NCBI GenBank assembly: GCA_022376515.1
Contig: WTXI01000024.1
Location: 310,001 to 374,000 of the forward strand
Reading direction: 5' to 3'
Origin: Lactifluus volemus
Lineage: Eukaryota > Basidiomycota > Agaricomycetes > Russulales > Russulaceae
DNA: 64,000 nucleotides
Shown here: in pieces, positions 10,724 to 21,656 of the stretch
How the letters are laid out: every line of letters begins with the position of its first letter
Position numbering within the stretch: the first letter of the stretch is position 1
Program-made: the position numbers and the translations under genes
The notes under the pieces: model-generated
Told to the model about the DNA's origin: nothing
The model's database searches: none
What the model saw: only the letters and a program-made list of their open reading frames with translations

Positions 10724-10738
10724 AATGACACCGTACTC
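10724..10738. repeat. Right target-site duplication of the LINE
   Basis: Second copy of AATGACACCGTACTC. The downstream host sequence (CGAAACGCGGATAACGATGG) resumes the unit sequence also seen at 6330 and 14388. Confidence 0.92.
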
Positions 10739-11013
10739 GAAACGCGGATAACGATGGCCAACATTTATAGAGACAAAAATTATACTTAGAGAATCTGAGG
10801 AAGGGTACGTGATAGTCGTCAAGAATGCATACGCCTATGTTGACTAAGATAAGCTAGTTGGGCCTCTTTGTTGTGTTCTCGTCAATGACGAGCATCTGGC
10901 GGTCGTCGTGAATGGGAGAGTAGGTGGGTGTGTGAGCACGAGTAAGTTATGGGTACTAGTTAGTCGAGACGTACTTCGATCCCAATTAGCTCCATTGATG
11001 TGGCGTCCACACG

Positions 11014-12444
11014 CTATAGAAGGTAAGCGTCAGCGAACATCGAAGGATCCACCAAGCGCAGGCTGATGGGATGGCCCGCTACTTGTCGTTCATTGAGAAA
11101 TGTGGTAAATGCATCTCGAGCATCGCTTTCTCCAGAATATCCAACCTCCTTAAGGTTCGGAAGGAGCTCCAGTGGTGGCTCTCCATCGTCAGATTGTAAG
11201 GAACGGATGATTTCGCTAATGAGATCATCTTGTACATGAATGGTCTTCGCGTTGGTGAACGGCCTAAGAAGTTCACGCCACTGTCTTCGGTCAACATTGT
11301 TGTGCCATTCTGATGAGTGCGTGTGCTCTTCGTATCTGAATGTGACTTTCTCAACAACAGAAAGTACAGGTGAAAGTGTACCAAATAATTGGGCCGCAGA
11401 CGAAACCTGCCAGTCGAGATGTCTGCACTTGATCCCCAACGACAACTTGAAAGGAGAGTCCTTTGGGACTGCAAGTAAGGAAACGATACGCTCGTCGAAA
11501 GTTACCCGGACAGCGCTAAAAGTGAGGTTCTCGGATGTTTGCATGAACTGCAAGAGGTGTGGAACAGAAACGGAGAGTTGATTAAAAAGATAGACTCGAA
11601 TGGTGTCGAGCGAAGGGGTGCTGATCCGAGCAACAAGGCCCTCCAAATAGGCGTTCATGCCAGAGAACACAAACGAGCGTAGGTTGGGAAGTGTGGTCAT
11701 ATCTGGGGTCTGGAGCAGCTGCCTTTCAACATCACGGTTGGGAATAGGCGATTCGAATGTAATGTACAGCTTCTCCAGCTGTGCCATGAGCGAAAGCCGG
11801 GTAAGTATATAACTCGGAGGGAAATAGGCGGATGCCGGGATATCGATAAGCTTGAGAGTGACGAGTCCCGCGGCAGTAGTGGTAAGTAAGGGTGATCGAA
11901 TTGGAAGGGAAGCCCTCGACAGTATGAGATGGCGTAGATTGGGGGCTTGAAACGTTACAGGAAGGACCACTTCTTCGGTCCAAGAAGATATATACATGCG
12001 TTGCAGAATTGGGAATTGATCATCCATAACCGCGACAAATATCCCCGGATTTGACATCCAAAAGTCAACGTGATGCACGCGATCACGGTGCGAAAGTGCG
12101 AGGAATAGACCCGATTCATCTTCTGCTGTTATCTTCCAATTATAATAGATGGTGAGTGGTAGAGGTGGTGAATGTGCGAGCATGTCTGCTACAGGCACAC
12201 CACTGGTGCAGAGCAGATGAAGGTCGAGACGGGATGGTGATTCAAGAATAACACTTCGCCATTGTCGACAAACGTGTGCCAGTTTGTACCACCAACATTG
12301 GTGCTGCCAGAAAACGACCGTCCCACTTTCGTCGTCATATTCGTCCGGATCTGCCAGCCGATAAAGATGAAATATGTTGAGAAGCACGTCATCATTGAGG
12401 ATATCGATAGGTGAGTATCGTCTATTCCACTTGGGCCCTATCAT
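11014..12444 (-). CDS. F-box protein, tandem copy 2
   Basis: Seen: a single exon highly similar to copies 1 and 3. The F-box reads SPIDILNDDVLLNIFHLYRL, followed by WWYKLAHVCRQWRSVILESPSR. The Leu-rich body keeps every block of the paralogues (TIHVQDDLISEIIRSL, LPNLKEVGYSGES) and ends ADAYLL. In this copy the frame stays open 89 codons further upstream, to an ATG at 12711. The same DNA is frame-broken or stopped in the other two units, and the three copies align from MIG(P/L)KWN, so I start at 12444. Expected role: substrate adaptor of an SCF ubiquitin ligase. Compared with copy 1 it lacks a few residues after the F-box (TIYYNWKITAEDE instead of a longer loop), a normal paralogue difference. 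Confidence 0.84.
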   Translation of the reverse strand: MIGPKWNRRYSPIDILNDDVLLNIFHLYRLADPDEYDDESGTVVFWQHQCWWYKLAHVCRQWRSVILESPSRLDLHLLCTSGVPVADMLAHSPPLPLTIYYNWKITAEDESGLFLALSHRDRVHHVDFWMSNPGIFVAVMDDQFPILQRMYISSWTEEVVLPVTFQAPNLRHLILSRASLPIRSPLLTTTAAGLVTLKLIDIPASAYFPPSYILTRLSLMAQLEKLYITFESPIPNRDVERQLLQTPDMTTLPNLRSFVFSGMNAYLEGLVARISTPSLDTIRVYLFNQLSVSVPHLLQFMQTSENLTFSAVRVTFDERIVSLLAVPKDSPFKLSLGIKCRHLDWQVSSAAQLFGTLSPVLSVVEKVTFRYEEHTHSSEWHNNVDRRQWRELLRPFTNAKTIHVQDDLISEIIRSLQSDDGEPPLELLPNLKEVGYSGESDARDAFTTFLNERQVAGHPISLRLVDPSMFADAYLL

Positions 12445-14620
12445 TGTGAACAAATCAGGGACGCAAAGATCATGATTTGGAACCGCGTACGTTGACCGAG
12501 CCTTCTGATGAGGGGAGGATAAATTATGGTAGAGCAGCAACCAGGCATTTTCAGGGAGGTGAGAAATGAAGTGGATGCGATTGAAGAACGTACAGCAGTG
12601 TGTAGGCCTCTTGTTGACCGATGTGGCCTCATTCCCGTGGCGGTGGCGGTGTCCTGGGCGCTGACCTTCAGCGTCCACCTTCCTTGTCATCATCATCGTC
12701 GCCGTCGTCACCTCATTTTGAGCTACACCTCCTTTTCCTCATTGTCACATACTCACCTATGTTTGTACAGTATGCGCGCGGATAAAGCGCAGACAGGTCA
12801 ACCTCACCACCTTCAAAACAGTTCAAGTGCTGCCGACCGACGCCACGTCACGAACACATACCACACAAAGCCCCACGAATATGGACGTACAGCCCTGCCT
12901 GATGTAAATTTTGTGTTGTTTTCCCAATGATAACCAGTGAAAAGCACACGTGGTGGTGATGATGATTGACTGACTGCCAGTGATTCTTGGAGGATCATCA
13001 ATCGTACCGCCAAGTGCGCAATTTCCCAGGATTTGGCTGCAAGAAGTCGCACTGTTTCATACTAGCATGACGTCTTTGCTCTGTACTTCCATGACGCCCC
13101 TGCAGCGCCTGCACCTACGAACGCAAGTGAAAGAAAAAAGAAGGGTGCTGAATAAGATGGGATATCGCGCTCAATCTCGATTTGCCTTTCCCAGAGCGTA
13201 GAGTGGCGCAAGTATCTAGTCCAGGGCCAAGACCAATTGCAAGCATGTTGACAAGCGTCACAACGGTCGCTGGCTAGCAGTGGTCCCCGTACGTACCGAA
13301 AATCATGATATATTTGATATGTATACTCAAAATATGTGTGGAATGCATCATGACGAACTGAACGAAGTGAGATTACCGGAGGTTCATCGAACGTTCATCT
13401 GATAGTAGTATCCGAAACGGATCAGATCATGGACGTGCTCAACAACATCCATACAAATACTAGTAATTTCATTTGAACGGCAGGGTCTTTGCCCACTCTT
13501 TTCATCCATCAGATCTTTCAATTGCTGTGGTTCTCGACAACCTCCAGACTGGACGAGAATGTTAGTGAATCAGGTGTCACAAATGGTGGATATCGTCGGA
13601 AAGGAACACCAGTAAACCTAACCAAAAAATTTTGGGCTTGCTCAAGCTTGAAAGGACACAAAATAGCAAAAGTTCAAAAGGAACCTAGAATTACCCCAAA
13701 AGTTGTTTCTGCTGTATTTTCAAAAGTAAAAAAAGGTGAAAATACAGTGATTTTACAGGCATCTGTGGTATAAATAAAGTCAACTTTTTCAAATTTCCAC
13801 TTTTCCACTTGCAGAAGTGAAAAAGTGAGAAAGTTTTTGCACCATTTACTGATGACTAGTTCGTTAGGTCAGACAAACACAAGTAATTTCGTCTTATCGC
13901 GGTCTATCATAAAATGAGAACGGTGAGCTGACTGCATTCACGTGTTTCTTGCCATTCAACCCAGCTTCACGGACATCATGATTCCGCAATCAATTACAAG
14001 AACCTGCGATCCCCAATAATACCGAAAGCTCTCCACCTGTCACTCAGAAACGTGTCAGGCTCGAACTGTGACCAAAAGCTGCTTTCATGAGATCTCTGTT
14101 GAGTCTAACACACGAGTCGCTACTTTAACCCCATGTACACCGCTACCTATGTACAACCCATGACATTATTCCAGCATGTGTGTTACCTCACTCCTGCGCT
14201 CATGCTGGATGTGGGCGCAATCCGCTCACTTGGCCGACGCTGTATCCTCATGTGTGCCATGATCCCGTGTCCCGTGCAGAGCACGGGTCAACGCTAGTGA
14301 TACAGTACTGTATAGCTTGATAAGTGGTAGGCATAAACAGTCGTAGAGTGTACGTAAATACATCGCAAGGAAATGACACCGTACTCGAAATGCGAACAGC
14401 GATGGCCAACATGTATGGAGAGACAAATTATACTTAGAGAATCTGAGGAAGGGTACGTGATAGTCGTCAAGAATGCATACACCTATGTTGACTAAGATAA
14501 GCTAGTTTGGCCTCTTTCTTGCGTTCACATCAATGACTGGCATCTGGCGGTCGTCGTGAACGGGAGAGTAGGTGGGTGTGTGAGCACGAGTAAGATATGG
14601 GTAGTTGTGTCGAGACGTAC
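12445..14620. other. F-box copy 2 upstream region, unit 2/3 junction, MITE and unit 3 start
   Basis: No intact gene. It holds the shared 5' flank of the F-box genes, the unit junction at 13573-13605, a MITE (13610-13851), the decayed gene tail ending at 14071 and the segment equivalent to 6110-6590 of unit 1. Confidence 0.6.
13610..13851. mobile_element. MITE-like element, copy 1
   Basis: 242 bp with CAGTAAA at the left end and TTTACTG at the right end as terminal inverted repeats. The interior is AT-rich and non-coding. Nearly the whole sequence recurs at 24943-25211, with the same ends. It is absent from the same place in units 1 and 2, so it entered unit 3 after, or independently of, the duplication. 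I do not see an unambiguous target-site duplication. Confidence 0.75.
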
Positions 14621-16078
14621 TTAGTTCCATCTGTACACCGTCCACACGTCATAGAGGCTAAGTCTTTCGAACATCGAAGGATCCACCAAGCGCAGGCTGA
14701 CGGGATGGCCGGCTAATTGTCGTTTATTGGAAAATGTGGTAAATGCATCCCGAGCATCGCTTTTTCCAGAATATCCAACCTCCTCAAGGTTCGGAAGGAG
14801 CTCCTCTCCATCGTCAGATGGTAAGGAACGGATGATTTGGCTGATGAGATCATCTTGTACATGAATGGTCTTCGCGTTGGTGAACGGCCTAAGAAGTCCA
14901 CGCCACTGTCTTCGGTCGACATCGTTGTGCGATTCTGACGATTGTTTGTGCCCTTCGTATATGAAGGTGACTTGCTCAACGACAGAAAGTACGGGTGAAA
15001 GTCTACCAAATAATTGAGCCGCAGACGCAACCTGCCAGTCGAGATGTTTGCAATTGATCCTCAACCACAAGTTGAAGGGACTCGGAGAGTCCTTCCGAGT
15101 CCAAGAGGCAGCGTATAAGGAAATGTCATCCTCGCCGAAAGTTACCTGGACAGCGCTAAAGGTGAGGTTCTCGGATGTTTGCATGAACTGCAAGAGGTGT
15201 GGAACAGTAAAGGAAAGCTGATTAGAAAGATGGACTTGAATGGTATTGAACGAAGGGGTGCTGATCCGAGCAACAAGGCCCTCTAAATGGGCGTTCATTC
15301 CGGCGAACGTACACCAGCGTAGGTTGGGAAGTATGGTCATCTCCGGGGTCTGGCGCAGCTCATCACGGTTGGGGATAGTGGATCTAGATCCAATGCCCAG
15401 CACCTCCAGCTGGGTCATAAGGGAAAGTCGGGCAAGAATATAACTCGGAGGGAAATAGGCGGATGCCGGGATACAGCGAAGCTCGAGAGTGACGAGCTTC
15501 GCGGCAGTATTGGTAAGAAAGGGTGATCGAATTGGAAGGGAAGCCCTCGACAGTCTGAGATGGCGTAGATTGGGGGCTTGAAACGTTACAGGAAGGACCA
15601 CTTCTTGTTGGGTCCAAGTGATATAGATGCGTTCCAGAATTGGGAATTGATCATCCATAACCGAGGCCAACTTGCCCACATTTGGGAGCATCCGAAAGCC
15701 AACCTGATGCACGCGATCACGGTGCGAAAGTGCGAGCAGTATACCCGATTCATCTTCTGCTGTCATCCTAAATGAATAATAGATGGTGAGTGGTAGAGGT
15801 GGTGAATGTGCGAGCATGTCTGCTACAGGCACACCATTGGTGCACAAGAGATGAAGGTCGAGACGAGATGGTGATCCAAGAATAACATTTCGCCAATGTC
15901 GACAAACGTGTGCCAGTTTGTACCACCAACATTGGCGGTTCCAATCACAGGCCGTCAAACTTCCGTCGTCATATTCGTCCAGATTTGCCAGCCGATAAAG
16001 ATGAAATATATTGAGAAGCACGTCGTCATTGAGGATATCGATAGGTGAGTGTCGTTTATTCCACTTGAGACCTATCAT
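14621..16078 (-). CDS. F-box protein, tandem copy 3
   Basis: Seen: a single exon of 485 codons starting MIGLKWNKRHSPIDILNDD. The F-box runs to WWYKLAHVCRHWRNVILGSP, and the Leu-rich body matches copies 1 and 2. Copy-specific differences are a shortened loop around IPNRDELRQTPEM and an insertion near SLYAASWTRKDSPSPF. The C-terminal end (MFERLSLYDVWTVYRWN) differs from the other two because the frame reads further before its stop. Probable SCF ubiquitin ligase adaptor by family. Small in-frame insertions and deletions with no stops argue that the copies are maintained. Confidence 0.85.
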   Translation of the reverse strand: MIGLKWNKRHSPIDILNDDVLLNIFHLYRLANLDEYDDGSLTACDWNRQCWWYKLAHVCRHWRNVILGSPSRLDLHLLCTNGVPVADMLAHSPPLPLTIYYSFRMTAEDESGILLALSHRDRVHQVGFRMLPNVGKLASVMDDQFPILERIYITWTQQEVVLPVTFQAPNLRHLRLSRASLPIRSPFLTNTAAKLVTLELRCIPASAYFPPSYILARLSLMTQLEVLGIGSRSTIPNRDELRQTPEMTILPNLRWCTFAGMNAHLEGLVARISTPSFNTIQVHLSNQLSFTVPHLLQFMQTSENLTFSAVQVTFGEDDISLYAASWTRKDSPSPFNLWLRINCKHLDWQVASAAQLFGRLSPVLSVVEQVTFIYEGHKQSSESHNDVDRRQWRGLLRPFTNAKTIHVQDDLISQIIRSLPSDDGEELLPNLEEVGYSGKSDARDAFTTFSNKRQLAGHPVSLRLVDPSMFERLSLYDVWTVYRWN

Positions 16079-18012
16079 CGTGAACAGATCAGGGACACAA
16101 AGATCACGATTTGGAACTGCGTACGTTGGCTAATGAGGGGAGGACAAATTATGGTAGAGCAGTAACCAGACATTTTCAGGGAAATCAAGTCGATGCGATT
16201 GAAGAGCGTACAGCAGTGTGTAGGCCTCTTGTTGACCGATGCCTCATTCCCGTGGCGGTGGCGGTGTCCTGGGCGCTGACCTTCAGCCCAAGTATATCCA
16301 GAATTGCACAATGGCGTCCACCTTCCTCGTCATCGTCGTCGCCTCATTATGAGCTACACCTCCTTTTCCTCACTGTCACACACTCACCTACGTTTGTACA
16401 GTATGAGCGCAGATACAGCGCAGACAGGTCAATCTCACCACCTTCAAGACAGTTCAAGTGCTGCCGACCGGCGACGCCACGTCACGAACACATACCACAC
16501 AAAGCCCCACGAATATGGACGTACAGCCCTGCGTGACGTAAATTTTGTGTTGTTCTCCCAATGATAACCAGTGAAAAGCACACGTGGTGGTGATGATGAT
16601 TGACTGACTGCCAGTGATTCTTGGAGGATCATCAATCGTACCGCCAAGTGCGCAATTTCCCAGGATTTGGCTGCAAGAAGTCGCACTGTTTCATACTAGC
16701 ATGACGACTTCGCTCAGTACTCCCATGGTGCCCCTGCAGCGTTCGCACCCACGAACGCAAGTGAAAGAAAAGAGAATAAGTTATGGGATATCGCGCTCAA
16801 TCTCGATTTGCCTTTCCCAGCGTGGAGTGACCTGCAAGTATCCAGTCCAAAAAAAAAAAAGCCAATTGCAAACATGTTGATAAACGTCGTCACAACGGTC
16901 GCTGGCTAGCGGTGGTTCCCCGTACGTACCGTAAATCATGATATATTATACCTTATATATGTGTGAAATTGCATCATGACGAATTCTTTTTTCACGAAGT
17001 GAGATTAACCGTGATTTCATTTGAATGGCAGGGTCTTTTCATCAGATCTTTGCTGTGGTCTTCGACGACCTGGATGAGAATGTTAGGGTCTTTACCTAAC
17101 TGCCACTGGTTGGCGGAGGAGGTAACTATCGTCCAAGATACTGCGCGTTGTTGAAATTCCTACGTCATCTCTCGTTTAGAAGATTTCAAGTTGTGGTGCC
17201 AGAGTTCAGATGGTCACGAAAATCACAGAGCGTGTACGCTCGTCCTATTAACCGCTGAACGCGAACTCCAAAGTGGCGCCAAACGTCCAAGAACCATGGA
17301 TGGTCGGGAAGCGGCACAGTCCGACTGTTGGAGGACGCGGGCGGCCGATCAGCATCATGATCGCAAAAGTGATCACTATACTTCCATGTCTGCCACAGAG
17401 GGGCATCAAATATTGCCCAAGAGTGCAGCACAGGACCACGTTTAGGTGAGAACAAAGAAAAAGGTTGTAAGCCCGCAGAATCAGTCATCCAGGGAGAGAA
17501 CGGAACTGCAGGAAGTAGTGGGAGATCTCAACACATCGCACGAGGAGTCTGATAGGAAGATTGACTAGGACTCTGGCGATAGATGGACATGGATCGCTCG
17601 TGCGATAGCAGGACAGCTTTGAGGATCACGACCGACCGATTCCGCTCTGACTGTATACGGGACCAGAGGCAATCGAGGAGAACGTTGGGAACGAGCCACC
17701 ACCGTCACTCAACGTAGCTCGCAGGGCAGGCCCATTAATCTTCTCGCATACAGCTTAGTGTCTGACCATTCGACTTGATCCCCTGAAGCCGCGACACAAG
17801 ACGCACCGCTCTACGCGCGCACTCTGCTTCTCAGAGAACGACATGCGGTACACTGTTGATGCCTAATGTCGACATATCATCTAAAGAATACAATATTTTC
17901 ATTCAGTAATACTTGTACAATAGCCAAATATACGCTTTGTACTTCAAAATATAAAAGCACCAGAATATACTCTTGTGGTGTAACCAAAGTTCGTCGTGCG
18001 TCGTGAGGTACT
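16079..18012. other. Upstream of F-box copy 3 and following intergenic sequence
   Basis: To about 17110 this is the conserved F-box upstream block. From 17110 to 18012 I see only unsupported minus-strand frames; one (17186-17488) is open for 100 codons but shows no family signal and no splice-supported continuation. No gene called. Confidence 0.5.
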
Positions 18013-18829
18013 CTAATCTATTATTGATGATGGTTCAGAAACCAAAAACCCGACCAAGCAGGCGTCTAACATGAAATCTACATTCACCCATGCATGCGTG
18101 AGTGCTGTATGGAGTCAGCAACAAATAATATCTGACGAGTCATATGACACACACCGAAAAGCTTTGTCCCATCGCGGCCTGCAACACGCATGAGCTCCTT
18201 CTCTCCACCAGGATGAAAGGCCAGGTACGGCGTGATATTGTAGACCTTGCCATTGATCGCAGACCAGGCATCATCGCGCTTGTTGTGCAATCGTAGCACA
18301 GACGGGGGTATACGTGTCAGTGTTGTCGCTCCACCCTACAGTGACGATATGCACCAGATATCAGCAATGGAACGTTCCAAGCAGTTGCACAACAAACCCG
18401 CAAGTCCGCGCCAGAGTTCTTCAGAGCTGCCCAGTCTAGCGGGCTATGCCCAGGAGCGAGGACTACCTTTTCTCGCCTTTTTGTCTTGGATAATGGCGTC
18501 GGTGGTTTAGTTGTAGTGGGAGGCGGCATCAAAGAAGATCCTGAAGATGGCGCAGGTGGACCAGGGATTCGAGGGGCGGGAAGCGGTGGTGGTGGCATGA
18601 GAGTCGAGGGTGAAAGTAGCTTCGAAGAAGGCGATACCGACGCAGAGGTGATCCGCTGAGCACTCTCTATGGCAGGGAATGCAGGGGGAGTGTCATTATC
18701 TACATCCTGAAAGGATACAGAATTTGTGGGGGTGGTTGGGGATTCCTCTTCCACTGTAACAGTAGGGTTGCTCTCAGACTCCAAAGAGAGTGCGAGTGTG
18801 GGTAACCATGAGCGGAAATAAGAAGCCAT
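18013..18829 (-). CDS. Cytochrome b5-domain protein (Irc21-like)
   Basis: Seen: three exons. The first starts MASYFRSWLPTLALSLESES, followed by a Ser/Pro-rich linker, and ends REKVVLAPGHSPLDWAALKNSGADLR. After an intron it continues VLRLHNKRDDAWSAINGKVYN and ITPYLAFHPGGEKELMRVAGRDGTKLF. The last exon reads THAWVNVDFMLDACLVGFLV. HPGG is the first heme-ligand motif of cytochrome b5 and THAW supplies the second histidine. Known: this arrangement (long disordered N-terminus, single b5 domain at the C-terminus, no flavin domain) matches yeast Irc21-type proteins and the b5 part of NCB5OR. It is expected to carry electrons to a partner oxidoreductase. No membrane anchor is seen. Confidence 0.85.
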
Positions 18830-19469
18830 TTGCGAGGTAAGTTAATGGAGGTGGACAAATGACTCGTCTTTCGAGGGCAAGAGGTAGCCGTTATATTACA
18901 TAATAACATTCGAAATGAGCTTGAAAACCGTGAGTTATTACTGTCATTCGTCAAGTACTTCATACAATGGAAAGATATCAAAATCAAAACAGAGAAAGCG
19001 TAAGAAAGAAGTGATCAAGAATGTCTATACGAACGTCGCACATCCACGTGAAAGCTCCAAGGCTCCGTCAAACCAACCCACTTCCTACACGAGAATTAGT
19101 CAAAAGCGCATCGTACAAAAACAAATATGTGAAAAAAAAAAAGAGACAAAACATTTCGGACATAGGCCGGGTCATGAGAGTAAGACAGGAGAGACAGGTC
19201 GGCAGAAGCTACAGGAACTCTGGACGCATAAATAAAAACCACGCGAGATCGAAGGCCACCACGACAATCACCAATGGGGGACAACCAGCGACGCGACGGG
19301 TTCAGTGATACAAGATTGCTGCGATACGAGTGTTACAATCAATAACGGTCCTTCCATGTCCGTGAGGTGGTAGATACGACAATTGCAGATCGTGACGGGT
19401 CATGACAACCGGATGACATGGGCGTTGTGGAATCAACGAGTTTAGGGATAAATACGGCTCGGAACGAAA
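18830..19469. other. Intergenic, upstream of the cytochrome b5 gene
   Basis: No gene seen. It holds the promoter of the b5-domain gene and the 3' flank of the Whi5-like gene, with A-rich runs near 19130. Confidence 0.5.
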
Positions 19470-21656
19470 TCAAAAGCGAGCGAGATGGATTCCAGCACCT
19501 AAGGCTGTGTTTGGATGTTCGCCTATCCTGCTTATATCTTCGACGCTCATCATCTGCTCGGCTTGCTCTTCGACGAACAGTTTCCTGCCACCACCGGAGC
19601 GTATACCAGACAGATTCTGCTTGTAAGGGGCAGTGGTACGATGCGGACCCGCGGGTGATGGAGAGACATTTATAAAATCATTGAGATTGAAAGTGTATGT
19701 CCCAGGAGTGGCTGGTGCCGCATGGTGGTTCTTGTGCTCGGACGGTGAAGACAATGGCTGGGGAGACAACGGAGCTTGGGCGCCGCGTTGAGGAGAGGAT
19801 GGTGGTGGCAAAAGTTGAGCTGTGGGAGAAGGTTCTATAGGCGTTGGGGGTGTGACTTTCGTTACAGGAGGGACATCATTGTCATTTCCAAGGCAATTTA
19901 TGGGGTCTGGATGTTCGGGGAGACACACATCACCGACTGGAGGATCAATGATTAGAGTGGGCTCGCGAGTGAGAGTTTGGGGGGCTGGGCCGTCTGTCAC
20001 TACCGATGATGATGTAACCGACGAGGTAGAGTTGTCCCTTGCTAACATCCGGTAAGCAAGGGGTATATCCGAAGAACTACCGGAAACAGTTGGGAAAAGT
20101 ACACGGCCTTGGGCTTTGAGATCGGGATTTTTAGAGAGTGTTCTGAGGGGTGCCGAGTCTTCACCGCCCAGGCTGCGTACGGTGCTCGGGCGAGCAGGAG
20201 ATGGCGACTCATGTAGGAAATATAACAGTTTGATAGCCTCCTGGTCCGTGGCAGATGCAGATCCCCCCTCCGGAAAACTCCCAGTCCTAGACATCAAAAG
20301 TGCATCAGCCGTACGTGGCGGGGTCGCAGGACGTGCTATCGAGCCAGTGGGAGGACTCTCTTGGGATGACTCCAACGATGTCTGGGCTGTCACCGTACGA
20401 GCAGAGCTTTGGGCAAATTGGGATAAAGACTGCGAAGAGCCCACGTCCGAGCCGGCGGACATACTCGACCGCGGGGAGACAGCGCTGAGAGAAGTAATGG
20501 AGTTCCGAGAATGACGCAAAAGATGGGTTAGAGTTGCGGCAGCTTTCATGTCAATGTCCACATCTTGAGTGCTGTCGACATTTGCTGCATTGGCATCTTT
20601 GTGTTGCCCACGGGCTTTGCTGCCTCTAGATCCATCTTTCCGTTTAGAGTCCTTACCCGTTCGGGTATGGGCCCGTGTATGTTCCGCAACGCTGGAGTAA
20701 GGCTGAGACGCAGCTGCACGCGAATGAGTGCCTCTGGACCCTTCAGATGGACGTTTCCGATGGCGAGGTACGCCGTTCGTCATCCTGGCAGGCGCTGGAA
20801 TAGGCGGGTCCTCCGGATTGTGAATGGTCCGCGCACGTTTTGTAGGAGGTGGGGCCAGAATGGAAGCATAGAGACTTTGAGCTGCGTTGGCACTCGCTGA
20901 CTCCTTCTTTCCGGGACTACCACGATTGTTACGAGAAGTCGAAGAAGGAATCGTGGTCGGGGGAGCCATGACACCTTTCCGGGTGGAGGTGCTTGAGGGG
21001 TTAGTGGTGTTATGCCCCTGGGTAGTAAGACCGTCATTGTAGTTGTTCCTGGATGGAGTCCAGATAGCAAGGGCATCATCGCCGATATGTGATTCGAGAT
21101 CGCCGATGGGGAGATGCGCTACATTGTGTGTCGCCTTGTAAGTCGCGTATGAGAGGCGCGTACGCAACCCACGCGTAAGCTGCGGAGAGAGAAACAGGTC
21201 AGCATCAAGGATTACGGGTTATTTCAACAGATTTAGGAAGGGGGTAGCGATAAAAATTTTGTGCGGTTGTCACACCACCGTGCTGATGATGGTCGAAGTA
21301 TCGCCATAAAAATGATTTGGCAGGATAGAGGAATGGGGAGGCCCGCGACAGGAAGTCGAAGAGCTCTATGCAAATAGAATGGTACATCCATGCATTTGCA
21401 GGGGAACACATAGAATAATACACGGATCATGGGGAAGACTGGACGCGTATCACACCCAAGCCGATGGGGGGCTCCAACTCACCTTGGAGATTTCAGCACG
21501 AGCCAAAAGCTTCTGGATAGCCCGTTGTCTAGCTTCGCGCTCTGTCGCGTTGATATCACTAGAGCTTATCGAGGAAACCACCACCGAAACAGGGTTTGCG
21601 TGGAGGTAGGCCATGGGTGGTGATGGTGTCGTCGCGGACGACGTGGGGGTTGTCAT
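19470..21656 (-). CDS. Probable Whi5/Nrm1-type G1/S transcription co-repressor
   Basis: Seen: exon 1 starts MTTPTSSATTPSPPMAYLHA and ends TEREARQRAIQKLLARAEISK. An intron of 303 nt (21180-21482) follows, longer than most here. The second exon opens LTRGLRTRLSYATYKATHNV, then AHLPIGDLES, a short motif resembling the conserved segment of the Whi5/Nrm1/SRL3 family (Leu-Arg-x-Arg-Leu...Ala-x-Tyr-Lys-x-x...Leu-x-x-Leu). The remaining 500 residues are disordered, rich in Ser/Pro/Thr with many SP/TP sites (SPRSS, ATPP, TPPTPIEPSP), consistent with CDK control. Known: Whi5 and Nrm1 restrain SBF/MBF at Start. The motif match is short, so the call is moderate. Otherwise it is an unknown disordered nuclear protein. 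Confidence 0.5.

Larger units (their letters stand above)
9163..13572. repeat. Tandem unit 2 of the F-box triplication, with insertions
   Basis: The unit begins with the same junction sequence as units 1 and 3 (CAGGCGTCACAAATGGTGGA). Its first 600 bases are unrelated to the other units and hold a broken membrane-protein gene (9243-9780). Similarity to unit 3 resumes near 9810 (CATGACATTATTCCA). A 686-bp LINE fragment is inserted at 10038-10723. F-box copy 2 follows on the minus strand, then the shared upstream block. Confidence 0.8.
13573..17110. repeat. Tandem unit 3 of the F-box triplication
   Basis: It opens with CAGGTGTCACAAATGGTGGA, as in the other units, and contains F-box copy 3. Its right end is shortened: similarity to the other units fades near 17070-17110, where the expected fourth junction motif is missing. 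A 12-A run (about 16848-16859) interrupts the block that is coding-like in unit 1. Confidence 0.78.

Noticed and set aside
10250..10822. 190-codon minus-strand frame with its own ATG
   Set aside because: Its N-terminal 28 codons are host sequence outside the LINE boundary (10723); only the internal part is LINE ORF2.
12445..12711. 89-residue N-terminal extension of F-box copy 2
   Set aside because: The same DNA is stopped or frame-shifted in copies 1 and 3, and all copies align from MIG(P/L)KWN.
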